This document shows, in pieces, positions 41,610 to 51,240 of a stretch of DNA of 64,000 bases. The position numbers were made by a program, and so were the translations under genes. The stretch spans positions 744,001 to 808,000 of the forward strand of contig NZ_JAVDWU010000001.1 in assembly GCF_031457455.1 (NCBI RefSeq), in the 5' to 3' direction. The stretch is from Hydrogenophaga palleronii_A (lineage in GTDB: Bacteria; Pseudomonadota; Gammaproteobacteria; Burkholderiales; Burkholderiaceae_C). Position 1 is the stretch's first letter. Every line of letters begins with the position of its first letter. Under the pieces are notes generated by a model, which had not been told where the DNA came from, ran no database searches, and worked only from the letters and a program-made list of their open reading frames with translations.

Positions 41610-43604
41610 ATGTCCGCACCTTCGACGTCCATTGAATCCACGCTGGTCGAGAATCGCGTTTTCGAGCCCACCGAAGCGTTTGCGAAGGGCGCTCGTGTGT
41701 CCGGCATGGCGGCCTATGACGCGCTGTGTGCGGAAGCGGAGAACGACTTCGAAGGTTTCTGGGCCAGGCTCGCGCGGGAATCGCTGACGTGGCACAAACC
41801 CTTCACCAAAACGCTCGACGAATCGAATGCACCTTTCTACAGGTGGTTTGACGACGGTGAGATCAATGCCTCCTACAACTGCCTTGACCGGCACATGGGC
41901 ACGCCGGTCGAAAACAAGACGGCCATCATCTTCGAGGCAGACGGCGGTGAGGTGACCAAGGTCACCTACAAGGAGCTTCTGGCCAAGGTGTCCCAGTTCG
42001 CGAACGCGCTCAAGGCCAGGGGCGTGAAAAAAGGCGACGTCGTGGTTGTCTACATGCCGATGACAGTGGAGGGTGTGGTGGCGATGCAGGCCTGCGCCCG
42101 CATCGGCGCGACCCACAGCGTGGTATTTGGCGGCTTCTCGGCCAAGGCATTGCAGGAGCGCATTCAGGACGCGGGCGCGGTGGCGGTCATCACGGCCAAC
42201 TACCAGTTGCGTGGTGGCAAGGAACTGCCCCTGAAGTCGATCGTCGACGAAGGCATCGCCATGGGTGGGTGCGAGACCATCAAGAATGTGCTGGTGTTCC
42301 AGCGCACCCAGACCGCGTGCAACATGGTGGCGGGTCGCGACAGCTTCATGCATGAAGCCATGGCAGTCGAATCCACCGACTGCCCTGCCGAGATGGTGGG
42401 TGCGGAACATCCTCTGTTCGTTCTGTACACCTCGGGTTCCACCGGTAAGCCCAAGGGTGTGCAACACAGCACGGCGGGCTATTTGCTGTGGGCGAACCTC
42501 ACCATGCAGTGGACCTTCGATCTCAAAGATGACGACATCTTCTGGTGCACGGCAGACATCGGCTGGATCACCGGCCACAGCTATGTGGCCTATGGTCCAC
42601 TTGCAGCTGGCGCCACGCAGATCGTGTTCGAAGGTGTGCCCACGTTCCCCAATGCGGGACGCTTCTGGCAGATGATTGAACGGCACAAGTGCACGATCTT
42701 CTACACGGCGCCCACTGCCATTCGTTCATTGATCAAGGCGGCTGAAAGCGACGAAAAGGTGCATCCGGCCCGTTCCGATCTTTCCAGCCTCCGCATTCTC
42801 GGTTCGGTGGGGGAGCCGATCAACCCCGAAGCCTGGATGTGGTACTACAAGCACGTGGGCGGCGAGCGCTGCCCCATCGTGGACACGTTCTGGCAGACCG
42901 AAACCGGCGGCCACATGATCACACCTCTGCCAGGTGCCACGCCGCTGGTGCCGGGCTCCTGCACGCTGCCGCTGCCAGGGATCGCCGCCGCGATTGTGGA
43001 CGAGACCGGGAACGACGTTCCGAACGGCGCGGGCGGCATATTGGTGGTGAAGAAGCCATGGCCCTCCATGATTCGCACCATCTGGGGTGACCCGGAGCGG
43101 TTCAAGAAAAGCTATTTCCCTGAGGAGCTCAAGGGGTACTACCTGGCCGGTGATGGGGCGGTGCGCAGCGCAGACCGGGGTTATTTCCGCATCACGGGGC
43201 GCATTGATGACGTGCTCAACGTGTCAGGTCACCGCATGGGCACGATGGAAATCGAGTCGGCGCTGGTGGGCAAGACGGACCTGGTGGCCGAGGCCGCCGT
43301 GGTGGGACGCCCTGACGATGTGACCGGAGAAGCCATTGTGGCCTTCGTGGTGCTCAAGCGTTCTGTTCCGACGGGTGACGAAGCCAAGGCTATCGCCAAC
43401 GAACTGCGCAACTGGGTCGGCAAAGAGATCGGGCCCATTGCCAAGCCCAAGGAAATCCGATTCGGCGAAAACCTGCCCAAGACCCGTTCCGGCAAGATCA
43501 TGCGGCGCCTGCTGCGGGCACTGGCCAAAGGCGAGGCCATCACGCAGGACACCTCGACGCTGGAGAACCCCGCCATCCTCGAGCAGTTGGCCAAGACCAA
43601 CTGA
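41610..43604 (+). CDS. acs: Acetyl-CoA synthetase
   Basis: 664 residues from the ATG at 41610 with AAGGAG upstream. AMP-forming ligase converting acetate to acetyl-CoA. P-loop YTSGSTGKPKGVQH near residue 270, DTFWQTETGGHMITPLP near 425, and the C-terminal PKTRSGKIMRRLLR with the lysine that is acetylated in known enzymes. Stand-alone gene, divergent from the sodium-channel gene; the 279-base gap holds no gene I can recognise. Confidence 0.96.
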   Translation: MSAPSTSIESTLVENRVFEPTEAFAKGARVSGMAAYDALCAEAENDFEGFWARLARESLTWHKPFTKTLDESNAPFYRWFDDGEINASYNCLDRHMGTPVENKTAIIFEADGGEVTKVTYKELLAKVSQFANALKARGVKKGDVVVVYMPMTVEGVVAMQACARIGATHSVVFGGFSAKALQERIQDAGAVAVITANYQLRGGKELPLKSIVDEGIAMGGCETIKNVLVFQRTQTACNMVAGRDSFMHEAMAVESTDCPAEMVGAEHPLFVLYTSGSTGKPKGVQHSTAGYLLWANLTMQWTFDLKDDDIFWCTADIGWITGHSYVAYGPLAAGATQIVFEGVPTFPNAGRFWQMIERHKCTIFYTAPTAIRSLIKAAESDEKVHPARSDLSSLRILGSVGEPINPEAWMWYYKHVGGERCPIVDTFWQTETGGHMITPLPGATPLVPGSCTLPLPGIAAAIVDETGNDVPNGAGGILVVKKPWPSMIRTIWGDPERFKKSYFPEELKGYYLAGDGAVRSADRGYFRITGRIDDVLNVSGHRMGTMEIESALVGKTDLVAEAAVVGRPDDVTGEAIVAFVVLKRSVPTGDEAKAIANELRNWVGKEIGPIAKPKEIRFGENLPKTRSGKIMRRLLRALAKGEAITQDTSTLENPAILEQLAKTN

Positions 43605-43624
43605 GCAGGCAGGGGCATCCACCA

Positions 43625-43656
43625 CAAAAAACCCGCTGAAATCAGCGGGTTTTTTT
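43625..43656. terminator. Bidirectional terminator between acs and the cytochrome c gene
   Basis: AAAAAACCCGCTGA / TCAGCGGGTTTTTT around a two-base centre. The 9-bp GC core is flanked by A and T runs, so it works on both strands for these convergent genes. Confidence 0.92.
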
Positions 43657-43671
43657 GTCGACTGGGCTGGA

Positions 43672-43977
43672 TTATTTGTGGGACAAGACCCATGCAGACA
43701 GCTTCTTGGCCTCTGCAGCGCTGACCTGGGGGTTGGCGGGCATGGGGATTGCGCCCCAGACACCGGATCCGCCCTTGACGATCTTCTCCGCCAGCGCGTC
43801 CACTGCCTTGGCGTCGGCGCCGTACTTCTTGGCAACGTCTTTGTACGACGGACCCACCAGCTTCTTGTCGATGGCGTGGCAAGCCATGCAGTTCTTGCTC
43901 TTTGCCAGGGCCTCATCGGCCAGGGCGGGTGCAGACAAAGCGGTAAGGGCGGCCATAATCAGGAAAGCGCGTTTCAT
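43672..43977 (-). CDS. Small class I cytochrome c (c551/c552 type)
   Basis: 101 residues. Signal peptide MKRAFLIMAALTALSAPALA, then one haem site CMACH at 30-34 and a probable axial Met in AIPMPANP. VGPSYKDVAKKYGAD and VWGAIPMPANP are typical of cytochromes c551/c552 that carry electrons in the periplasm to oxidases or nitrite reductase. It may supply electrons to the cbb3 oxidase encoded at 58427-61591; that is inference. Confidence 0.92.
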   Translation of the reverse strand: MKRAFLIMAALTALSAPALADEALAKSKNCMACHAIDKKLVGPSYKDVAKKYGADAKAVDALAEKIVKGGSGVWGAIPMPANPQVSAAEAKKLSAWVLSHK

Positions 43978-44098
43978 GTGGGTGTCCTTGTGATTGATTG
44001 AAAAGCTCGTTGGTCTGAATTCTAGCGATCGGAACGCCGCTGAAACGCCCGCTTACAGTTTCTTGCCGGGCTTTATCGGACCTTTACCGGAGGGTGTG

Positions 44099-44338
44099 AT
44101 GTATTTACTGATATTGGGCCTCGGCATGATGTTGCTGAAGTATCTGGAGATCGGTTTTGTGGCCGAACTGTCTTGGTGGTGGGTGTTGGCGCCCTTTGCA
44201 TTGGCAGTGGCTTGGTGGGCCTGGGCCGATGCAAGCGGCTATACCAAGCGCAAGGCCATGGAGAAGATGGACCTGAAGAAGAAGAACCGCCTGGAAAAAC
44301 AGCGCGAGTCGCTGGGTATCAAGCCCAGGCGCCGCTGA
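44099..44338 (+). CDS. Small Trp-rich membrane protein (TIGR04438-like)
   Basis: 79 residues from the ATG at 44099 with GGAGGG upstream. Two hydrophobic segments, MYLLILGLGMMLLKYLEIG and WWWVLAPFALAVAWWAWADA, are followed by a highly basic tail (TKRKAMEKMDLKKKNRLEKQ). Seven Trp cluster between residues 25 and 45. This matches my memory of a family of small Trp-rich betaproteobacterial proteins; function unknown. Confidence 0.8.
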   Translation: MYLLILGLGMMLLKYLEIGFVAELSWWWVLAPFALAVAWWAWADASGYTKRKAMEKMDLKKKNRLEKQRESLGIKPRRR

Positions 44339-44383
44339 AGTGTGTGCCTCACGGCCGGGCGAGGCACACGGTTCAACCAGGGC

Positions 44384-46090
44384 TCAATAGTTGTCCAGCA
44401 CGGCGCCCTTGCTGGCGCTGGAGGCGTTGAAGGCGAATTTGGCCTGCACGCCCCGCGTATAGCGCGGAGCCGGTGGCGTCCATCCGGCGCGGCGCTTCTC
44501 GATTTCCGCTTCGGGTACGTTGAGCTCCAGCAATAGCTGGTGTGCGTCAATGGTGATGCTGTCACCTTCGTTGACGAAAGCGATTGTGCCGCCCGCCGCT
44601 GCCTCAGGGGCGACATGGCCCACCACCATGCCCCAGGTGCCACCGCTGAATCGGCCGTCGGTGATCAGGCCCACGCTCTCACCCAGACCTGCACCGATGA
44701 GCGCGCCGGTAGGGGCCAGCATTTCAGGCATGCCCGGGCCCCCTTTGGGGCCCAGGTAGCGCAGCACCATCACATCGCCTGCCTTGATCTTGCCGTCCAG
44801 AATGGCCTGCAGGGCAGACTGTTCGTCATCGAACACCCGCGCTGGCCCTGTCATCACCGGGTTCTTCAGGCCGGTGATTTTGGCCACTGCGCCTTCGGGG
44901 CTGAGATTGCCCTTGAGGATGGCCAGGTGACCATGGTCGTACATGGGTTTGTCGATCGGACGGATCACGTCCTGGTCGGCACGCGGCTCATCGGGCACAC
45001 CTTTCAGCACCTCGGCAATGGTCTGGCCTGTGATGGTGAGGCAATCCCCGTGCAACAGGCCGGCGTTGAGCAACACCTTCATCACTTGCGGAATGCCCCC
45101 GGCCTTGTGCAGGTCGACCGCCAGGTATTTGCCACTGGGCTTGAGATCGCACAGCACAGGGGTCTTCTGCCGCACGCGCTCGAAGTCGTCGATGGTCCAT
45201 TCCACGCCGGCTGCGTGCGCGATGGCCAGGAAGTGCAACACCGCGTTGGTCGAGCCGCCCGTGGCCATGATCACCGCCACCGCATTTTCGATTGCTTTCT
45301 TCGTGACGATGTCGCGCGGCTTGATGTCCTTTTTGATCGCTTCGATGAGCACCTTGGCCGATTCCTTGGCCGAGTTCATTTTCTCGTCGTGCGGATTGGC
45401 CATCGTGGACGAGTAGGGCAGCGAGATGCCCAGCGCCTCGAAGGCGCTGGACATGGTGTTGGCGGTGTACATGCCGCCGCAGGAACCCGAACCCGGGATG
45501 GCGCGCATCTCGATCTCGCGCAGGTCTTCGTCGCTGAGGTTGCCGGCCGCGTTCTGGCCCACGGCTTCGAAGACGCTGACGATGTTGAGGTCCTGGTCTT
45601 TCCAGCGGCCCGGGAGGATGGTGCCGCCATAGACGTAGATCGCAGGTACGTTGGCGCGAAGCATGCCCATCAGGCCGCCGGGCATGTTCTTGTCACAGCC
45701 ACCAATCACCACCACGCCGTCCATCCATTGGCCGCCGACGCAGGTCTCGATGCAATCGGAAATCACCTCGCGGCTGACCAGCGAGTACTTCATGCCCTCG
45801 GTACCCATGGCCATGCCATCGGAGATGGTGGGTGTGCCAAACACCTGGGCGTTGCCGCCGGCTTCTTCGATGCCGGCGATGGCTGCGTCGGCCAGCTTCT
45901 GCAAGCCGGAATTGCACGGTGTGATGGTGCTGTGCCCGTTGGCCACGCCCACCATGGGTTTGACGAAATCGCCTTCCTCGTAGCCCATGGCGTAGTACAT
46001 GGAGCGGTTGGGCGCACGCGACTTGCCCTGGGTGATGTGAGCGCTGCGGCTGTTGATGGGCTTGATGGGAATGGTTTTGTTGTCGGCCAT
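44384..46090 (-). CDS. ilvD: Dihydroxy-acid dehydratase
   Basis: 568 residues from the ATG at 46090. Iron-sulfur enzyme of valine, isoleucine and leucine synthesis. Cluster cysteines lie in TPCNSGLQKLADAA, IGGCDKNMPGGLMG and GSGSCGGMYTANTMS; the C-terminal GRFSGGTWGMVVGHVAPEAA is diagnostic. It is divergent from a LysR gene across 95 bases. Confidence 0.95.
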   Translation of the reverse strand: MADNKTIPIKPINSRSAHITQGKSRAPNRSMYYAMGYEEGDFVKPMVGVANGHSTITPCNSGLQKLADAAIAGIEEAGGNAQVFGTPTISDGMAMGTEGMKYSLVSREVISDCIETCVGGQWMDGVVVIGGCDKNMPGGLMGMLRANVPAIYVYGGTILPGRWKDQDLNIVSVFEAVGQNAAGNLSDEDLREIEMRAIPGSGSCGGMYTANTMSSAFEALGISLPYSSTMANPHDEKMNSAKESAKVLIEAIKKDIKPRDIVTKKAIENAVAVIMATGGSTNAVLHFLAIAHAAGVEWTIDDFERVRQKTPVLCDLKPSGKYLAVDLHKAGGIPQVMKVLLNAGLLHGDCLTITGQTIAEVLKGVPDEPRADQDVIRPIDKPMYDHGHLAILKGNLSPEGAVAKITGLKNPVMTGPARVFDDEQSALQAILDGKIKAGDVMVLRYLGPKGGPGMPEMLAPTGALIGAGLGESVGLITDGRFSGGTWGMVVGHVAPEAAAGGTIAFVNEGDSITIDAHQLLLELNVPEAEIEKRRAGWTPPAPRYTRGVQAKFAFNASSASKGAVLDNY

Positions 46091-46185
46091 GGTGTCGTCT
46101 CGTGTGTGGGGAAAAGAGGGCAGTATGCGGCAGGGGCGGCGTGTTTTCCAATAGCTTTGGCTGGCGGATTTGATACGCTCAGCAT

Positions 46186-47151
46186 ATGAATGGGTCATCC
46201 AGATCGCTTCGCATTGAATTGCGGCAGTGGCGCCAGTTTGTTGCGCTGGCTGAAGAACTTCACTTCGGCCGGGCCGCGCTGCGCCTGCACATGACCCAGC
46301 CTCCGCTGACCCAGGCTATTGCCGGGCTGGAGGTGGCGCTGGGTGTGCGCTTGTTTGATCGCACTCGGCGCAGCGTACAGATCACGCCCGCCGGTGCGGC
46401 ATTGCTGCCAGAGGTTCGCGAGTTGCTGTCGCGGGCGCAGGCGCTGCCTGAACTGGCGCGTGCGGCTGCGGCAGGCGAGTTGGGCCGGCTGCGGCTGGCG
46501 TTTGTATCCACCGTGGGCTTTGATCTGCTGCCGCGCTGGGTACGGGCTTTTCGCGAGCAGTGGCCGCAGGTGGCGCTGGAGTTGATTGAGGCCACGGGCG
46601 ACGTGCAGCTGGATCTACTGGCGAAAGCTGAGGTGGACGCCGGCTTCGTGCTGCATTCACCCGGCTTTGCCGCCGCCGGACTCACGCAGATGCGCATTGC
46701 CAGCGAACCACTGGTGGTGGCTTTGCCGGAACACCACCCACTGGCGAAGCTGGATCGACCGGCGCTCAAAGACCTCTTGTCGGAACCCTTGGTGATCTTT
46801 CCCCGGCGCATCCTGCCCTCGCTGCACGACGCTGTTTTTGCGTTGTACAACGCAGCGGGTCAGGTGCCACGGGTGGCGCAGGAGGCCATTCAGATGCAGA
46901 CCATCGTGAATCTTGTGTCTGCAGAGCTTGGCTTGGCCTGGGTGCCGCAGAGCGTGTGGCAGTTTCAGCGACCGGGGATCGTGTACCGGCCAGTGGAATG
47001 GCCCAGGGGCAGGGCGGTGCCCGCGTGTGAAACCAGCCTGGTCTGGCGGCCGGATTCGGTGAGCCCGGCACTGATGCATTTTCTGAACTTCGCGCGCGAA
47101 CAAGCTGTCACAGGCCTGCCCAGGGGTAGTCAAGGTCCAAAGGCACAATAG
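46186..47151 (+). CDS. LysR-family transcriptional regulator
   Basis: 321 residues. N-terminal helix-turn-helix ELHFGRAALRLHMTQPPLTQ, typical of the BenM/CatM/IlvR-like branch. The effector domain starts near residue 95. Its position opposite ilvD suggests, but does not prove, control of ilvD. No convincing ribosome site lies before the ATG at 46186. The gene ends five bases before lgt. Confidence 0.85.
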   Translation: MNGSSRSLRIELRQWRQFVALAEELHFGRAALRLHMTQPPLTQAIAGLEVALGVRLFDRTRRSVQITPAGAALLPEVRELLSRAQALPELARAAAAGELGRLRLAFVSTVGFDLLPRWVRAFREQWPQVALELIEATGDVQLDLLAKAEVDAGFVLHSPGFAAAGLTQMRIASEPLVVALPEHHPLAKLDRPALKDLLSEPLVIFPRRILPSLHDAVFALYNAAGQVPRVAQEAIQMQTIVNLVSAELGLAWVPQSVWQFQRPGIVYRPVEWPRGRAVPACETSLVWRPDSVSPALMHFLNFAREQAVTGLPRGSQGPKAQ

Positions 47152-47156
47152 GCCAC

Positions 47157-47969
47157 ATGCTCCAACATCCCCAAATCGATCCCGTTGCCCTCCAGCTCGG
47201 CCCGCTGTCCATTCACTGGTATGGCCTCACCTACCTGATCGCCTTCGGGCTGTTCATGTGGCTAGGGCACCTGCGTTTACGCCACCCGGCGTTTGCGGGC
47301 GCCAGTCTTGCTCTGCCCTGGACCCGGCGCGACGTGGAGGACATGCTGTTTCTGGGCGTGCTGGGCGTGATAGGCGGTGGCCGCCTGGGCTACTGCCTGT
47401 TCTACAAGCCGGCTTATTACCTGCAGAACCCGCTGGAGGTCTTTTTCGTCTGGCAAGGGGGCATGAGCTTTCATGGCGGCATGCTGGGAGTGGCGGCGGC
47501 CATGCTTTGGTTTGCACACAGCCGCAAGCGCCCGTTTCTGCATGTCATGGATTTCGTGTCGCCCTGTGTGCCTACCGGGTTGGCGTCAGTGCGCCTAGGC
47601 AACTTTGTCAATGGCGAATTGTGGGGTCGGGTGTCCGACCCATCGTTGCCCTGGGGCATGGTTTTTCGGGGTGCGGGCGATCTGCCCAGGCATCCCTCAC
47701 AGATCTATCAGTTCTTGTTGGAGGGTGTTCTGCTGTTCGTGTTGCTGTGGGTGTACGGCAAGAAGAAGCATGCCACCGGGCAAGTGACTGCGGCCTTTCT
47801 TTTTGGGTATGGTGTCTTCAGATTCATTGCGGAGTTCTTTCGTGAACCAGACGCACATCTCGGCTTTTTGTCTCTGGGCATGACCATGGGCCAATGGCTC
47901 TGTGTTCCCATGATTCTGGGCGGCGCGGGTCTCTGGATCTGGGCTGGCCGTCGAAACACCTCGGTATAA
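47157..47969 (+). CDS. lgt: Prolipoprotein diacylglyceryl transferase
   Basis: 270 residues. Inner-membrane enzyme that adds diacylglycerol to the lipobox Cys of prolipoproteins. About seven membrane helices; key segments GGRLGYCLFYKP, WQGGMSFHGGMLG (essential His) and VRLGNFVNGELWGR. The start is five bases after the preceding LysR stop. It would process the RND adaptor lipoprotein encoded at 16335-17435. Confidence 0.95.
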   Translation: MLQHPQIDPVALQLGPLSIHWYGLTYLIAFGLFMWLGHLRLRHPAFAGASLALPWTRRDVEDMLFLGVLGVIGGGRLGYCLFYKPAYYLQNPLEVFFVWQGGMSFHGGMLGVAAAMLWFAHSRKRPFLHVMDFVSPCVPTGLASVRLGNFVNGELWGRVSDPSLPWGMVFRGAGDLPRHPSQIYQFLLEGVLLFVLLWVYGKKKHATGQVTAAFLFGYGVFRFIAEFFREPDAHLGFLSLGMTMGQWLCVPMILGGAGLWIWAGRRNTSV

Positions 47970-48023
47970 AGGCGGGGGGAAACCCTGAGGCAAAAGACTT
48001 GCTTCCGGAGTTCTGCTCATTCA

Positions 48024-48048
48024 TAATTACCGGTAATTACAGGTAATT
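48024..48048. promoter_or_regulatory. GntR-type operator with three AATTACC/GGTAATT half-sites
   Basis: TAATTACCGGTAATTA at 48024-48039 is a perfect 16-bp palindrome. A third GGTAATT at 48042-48048 repeats the right arm at one helical turn. It lies 23 bases before the gntR start and so is a probable autoregulatory and operon operator. Confidence 0.7.
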
Positions 48049-48070
48049 CTGCTGACGCAGAGCATGCAAA

Positions 48071-48736
48071 ATGCGCGTTGTTTCGAACTCCCTTCATGAT
48101 GAAGTTGCCGCCCGGTTGCGGGACCTAATCTTTTCTGGCGAATTGCTGCCGGGCGCGTTCGTCGATGAAGTGGCTATCGCCCAACAGCTTGAGATATCGC
48201 GTACCCCGTTGCGTGAAGCACTCAAGGTGCTGGCAGCCGAGGGCCTTGTGCGCCACGAGCAGCGCCGGGGCTGCTTTGTCAACCAGGTCACGGAGCAAGA
48301 CCTTGACGAAATCTTCCCAGTGATCGCGCTGCTTGAAGGACGGTGCGCGTTCGAGGCCGCGCGAAACGCCACCGAAGCTGACATCGCGGCGCTGGAAACG
48401 CTTCACGAGCGACTCAACAAGCACGCCCGCGCGGGCCGAATCACCTCGTACTACGAGGCGAACTTTGCGATCCACGAAGCCATCATCACGCTGGCGAACA
48501 ACCGCTGGTTGGCTCAGGTGATTGCCGACCTGCGCAAGATCCTCAAGCTGGCCAGACTTCAGCAACTGCACGCCCCGGGCCGCTTGCAACAAAGCCTGTC
48601 TGAACACATGGCGGTTTTTGCTGCGTTGAAAGCGCGGGATCCGGAAGGCGCCGAAGCCGCCATGAAGACCCATCTGACAAGACAACGTGAGGCATTGCGT
48701 GAACTTGCGCGCAGTGGTCGATCGAAACTGGCATGA
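48071..48736 (+). CDS. GntR/FCD-family regulator of the malonate operon
   Basis: 221 residues. Winged helix with DEVAIAQQLEISRTPLREAL and GLVRHEQRRGCFVNQVTEQD, then a helical FCD effector domain with metal-type His/Asp residues (NFAIHEAIITLA, LSEHMAVFAAL). It begins the operon that contains malonyl-CoA decarboxylase and malonyl-CoA synthetase, the position of MatR in other malonate operons. The strong palindrome just upstream supports autoregulation. Confidence 0.85.
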   Translation: MRVVSNSLHDEVAARLRDLIFSGELLPGAFVDEVAIAQQLEISRTPLREALKVLAAEGLVRHEQRRGCFVNQVTEQDLDEIFPVIALLEGRCAFEAARNATEADIAALETLHERLNKHARAGRITSYYEANFAIHEAIITLANNRWLAQVIADLRKILKLARLQQLHAPGRLQQSLSEHMAVFAALKARDPEGAEAAMKTHLTRQREALRELARSGRSKLA

Positions 48737-48821
48737 GCGACAAGGCAGCAACTTCACCGCCCGCCCACTACCTGGCTGTCAGCGATTTCAGGCCATGGCG
48801 GGCGAACATGGGAGTCAATCT

Positions 48822-50201
48822 ATGAACACATCGGAATGGATCAACCGGGGCGTGACGATGCTTCGCACCGGGCCGCTGAAAGGCGTGGCGCAAGCGGCGG
48901 AGGTGCTGTCCAGTCCGACCAAGGCGGTGGCAAGGTCGACAAAAGAGCGCCTTGGCGCGACGCTTCGGCGTGAGGAAGAGGCGCTGTCTCCCAGAGTGCT
49001 GCGGCGTACGCTCGTTGAACTCCGGTCGATCGTCGACCCCAAGGTCAGCGAGGTCGAGGGGGGGCGCCGCGCACGTGGAGTGGCTGGCTGGTACGCCAGC
49101 GCCACACCGGAGCAACGCTATGACATGTGGCTGCTGATGAGCGAGCAGTTCGTGGCCGATCCTGCGAAGGTGAAGGCGGCACAGGCTCAGTACACAGCCG
49201 CCGTGGGCACGCCGGACGAAGCGGCTGCAGAGGTCAACTACCGCCGGGCCACGGTGTCTCCCAGGCGGCGTTTGTTGCAGCGCTTCAGCGTCAACCCGGA
49301 AGGCATTCGTTTTCTGGTCGATATGCGTGCAGAGATGCAGCCTCGGCTAAAGACCGACAGGCGACTGATGGCCCTTGACGTTGAGATGGAGTACATGTTT
49401 TCCACCTGGTTCGACGTCGGCTTTCTTGACCTGCGTCGAATCAGCTGGGATTCGCCTGCGTCCTTGATAGAGAAGCTCATCAAGTATGAGGCCGTGCACG
49501 ACATTCGTGGCTGGGCCGATGTCAAGAACCGGCTCGACTCGGATCGTCGCTGCTATGGGTTTTTCCACCCAAGGCTGCCTGAAGAGCCGCTGATTTTTGT
49601 GGAAGTGGCCCTCATGGACGACATGGCGTCCAGCATCACGCCGCTGCTGGATGAATCGGCTGCGCCAGCCAATCTGTCCAGGGCCACCCACGCCATTTTC
49701 TATTCCATCAGCAACACCCAGACCGGACTCAAAGGCGTGAGCTTTGGTGACTCCCTCATCAAGCGCGTGGTCGAAACGCTGAAAGACGAATTCCCCAAGC
49801 TCAAGACGTTTGTGACGCTGTCGCCGATCCCGGGCTTGCGGTCCTGGCTAACAAGAAATGCGTCTCCCGATTTGCTCAAGGCTTGGGAGCAGGTGCTTGA
49901 ACTGCCAGCCAGCGCGCCAGAACGGGCAGCGCTGTTGAGCATGGCTGCCCAGTACCTGGCGCGCGAAATGCGCGACGGTAAACCGCTCGACCCTGTGGCG
50001 CGGTTTCACCTGGGCAACGGCGCACGCGTCGAGCGAATCAATTGGGCGGGTGATCCGTCCATCAAAGGCATGAAGCAATCGTACGGGTTGATGGTGAACT
50101 ACCTGTACGACCTCAAGCGACTTGACCGGCACCGGGCACTTCTGGCGCAGGGCAAAATCCCGACGGCTCCCGCCGTAGGCAAACTGATGCCACCTCCATA
50201 A
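48822..50201 (+). CDS. matA: Malonyl-CoA decarboxylase
   Basis: 459 residues from the ATG at 48822, with GGAG seven bases upstream; an in-frame extension overlaps the regulator gene and is unlike the family. It splits malonyl-CoA to acetyl-CoA and CO2. RFSVNPEGIRFLVDMRAEM, KYEAVHDIRGWADVKNRL, CYGFFHPRLPEEPLIFVEVAL and THAIFYSISNTQTGLKGVSF (active-site Ser/His region) are conserved, as is RFHLGNGARVERINW near the end. Together with the synthetase at 52046 it completes malonate degradation. Confidence 0.92.
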   Translation: MNTSEWINRGVTMLRTGPLKGVAQAAEVLSSPTKAVARSTKERLGATLRREEEALSPRVLRRTLVELRSIVDPKVSEVEGGRRARGVAGWYASATPEQRYDMWLLMSEQFVADPAKVKAAQAQYTAAVGTPDEAAAEVNYRRATVSPRRRLLQRFSVNPEGIRFLVDMRAEMQPRLKTDRRLMALDVEMEYMFSTWFDVGFLDLRRISWDSPASLIEKLIKYEAVHDIRGWADVKNRLDSDRRCYGFFHPRLPEEPLIFVEVALMDDMASSITPLLDESAAPANLSRATHAIFYSISNTQTGLKGVSFGDSLIKRVVETLKDEFPKLKTFVTLSPIPGLRSWLTRNASPDLLKAWEQVLELPASAPERAALLSMAAQYLAREMRDGKPLDPVARFHLGNGARVERINWAGDPSIKGMKQSYGLMVNYLYDLKRLDRHRALLAQGKIPTAPAVGKLMPPP

Positions 50202-50248
50202 GAGACTTTGGACTGGCACAACACATTGACAACAACAGGAGACAACGC

Positions 50249-51235
50249 ATGACATGTTCCATTTCCCGGCGTACTGCACTGGGTGCTGCCCTTGCCGGAC
50301 TGGCCAGCCACACCTTTCCGCTTCACGCGCAGTCGACCTGGCCCACCCGCCCGGTCAACATGATCGTGCCGTTTCCCGCCGGGGGAGGTACCGATGCGTT
50401 TGCGCGACCCATGGCGACACAGTTCTCGAAACTGACCGGCCGCCAATTGGTGATCGACAACAAGGGGGGAGCAGGGGGCACACTGGGCGCCACGCTGGCC
50501 GCCAGGGCCACACCCGATGGCTACAACCTGTTCATGGGCGCGGTGCATCACACCATCGCGCCGAGCATGTATCCCAAGCTCGAATACGACCTGGAGAAAG
50601 ACCTGGAGCCTCTGATCCTGGTGGCCAGCGTGCCGCAGGTGCTGGTGGTGAATCCGAGCAAGGTGTCGGCAACGAACTTCGCCGATTTCCTGAAACTCGT
50701 CCGCGCCAATCCTGGAAAGCTTAACTACGGTTCTGCAGGCAATGGCACCTCGCACCACCTGGCTGGCGAACTGTTCAAGCAGCAGACCCGCACCTTCATC
50801 ACCCATATTGCTTACCGCGGCGCCGGCCCGGCCCTGGGCGGCCTGATTGCGGGTGATGTGGAAATGATGTTCGACGGGCTCGGCTCTTCGGCTGCGCATA
50901 TTCAGGGCGGGCGCATCAAGGCGCTGATGGTCTCCGGCGAAAAGCGCAACGCGGCGTTGCCCGACGTGCCATGCGCAGCCGAACTGGGCCTGCCTGACTA
51001 CACCGTCACCACCTGGTACGGTGTCTGGGCACCCAAAGGAACGCCTGCAGACGCGCAAGCCAGGGCGATCGAGGAGCTTCGGAAAGCCTGCCAGACCGAG
51101 GACGCCAAGGCCGTCTGGGGCAAGCAGGGTGCCTCGTTCCCGGACCTCAGTGGCGCCCAGTTTGACGCGTTCATCAAAGGTGAAGTGCGCAAGTGGGCAC
51201 AGGTGGTCAAGGCCTCCGGTGCCAAGCTGGACTGA
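50249..51235 (+). CDS. Tripartite tricarboxylate (Bug/TctC) family binding protein
   Basis: 328 residues. Signal peptide with Arg-Arg (SRRTALGAALAGL) ending near LHAQS, then the Bug core: WPTRPVNMIVPFPAGGGTDA, YGSAGNGTSHHLAGELF and PCAAELGLPDYTVTTWYG. Periplasmic receptor, here presumably for malonate or a malonate half-ester. No TctA/TctB membrane genes are in the operon, so it either uses permeases encoded elsewhere or acts as a sensor. GGAG precedes the start. Confidence 0.9.
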   Translation: MTCSISRRTALGAALAGLASHTFPLHAQSTWPTRPVNMIVPFPAGGGTDAFARPMATQFSKLTGRQLVIDNKGGAGGTLGATLAARATPDGYNLFMGAVHHTIAPSMYPKLEYDLEKDLEPLILVASVPQVLVVNPSKVSATNFADFLKLVRANPGKLNYGSAGNGTSHHLAGELFKQQTRTFITHIAYRGAGPALGGLIAGDVEMMFDGLGSSAAHIQGGRIKALMVSGEKRNAALPDVPCAAELGLPDYTVTTWYGVWAPKGTPADAQARAIEELRKACQTEDAKAVWGKQGASFPDLSGAQFDAFIKGEVRKWAQVVKASGAKLD

Positions 51236-51240
51236 CCATC

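Noticed and set aside
44540..46189. 549-codon plus-strand frame across ilvD
   Set aside because: Fully antisense to ilvD, which has all its motifs; low-complexity His/Gly-rich translation.
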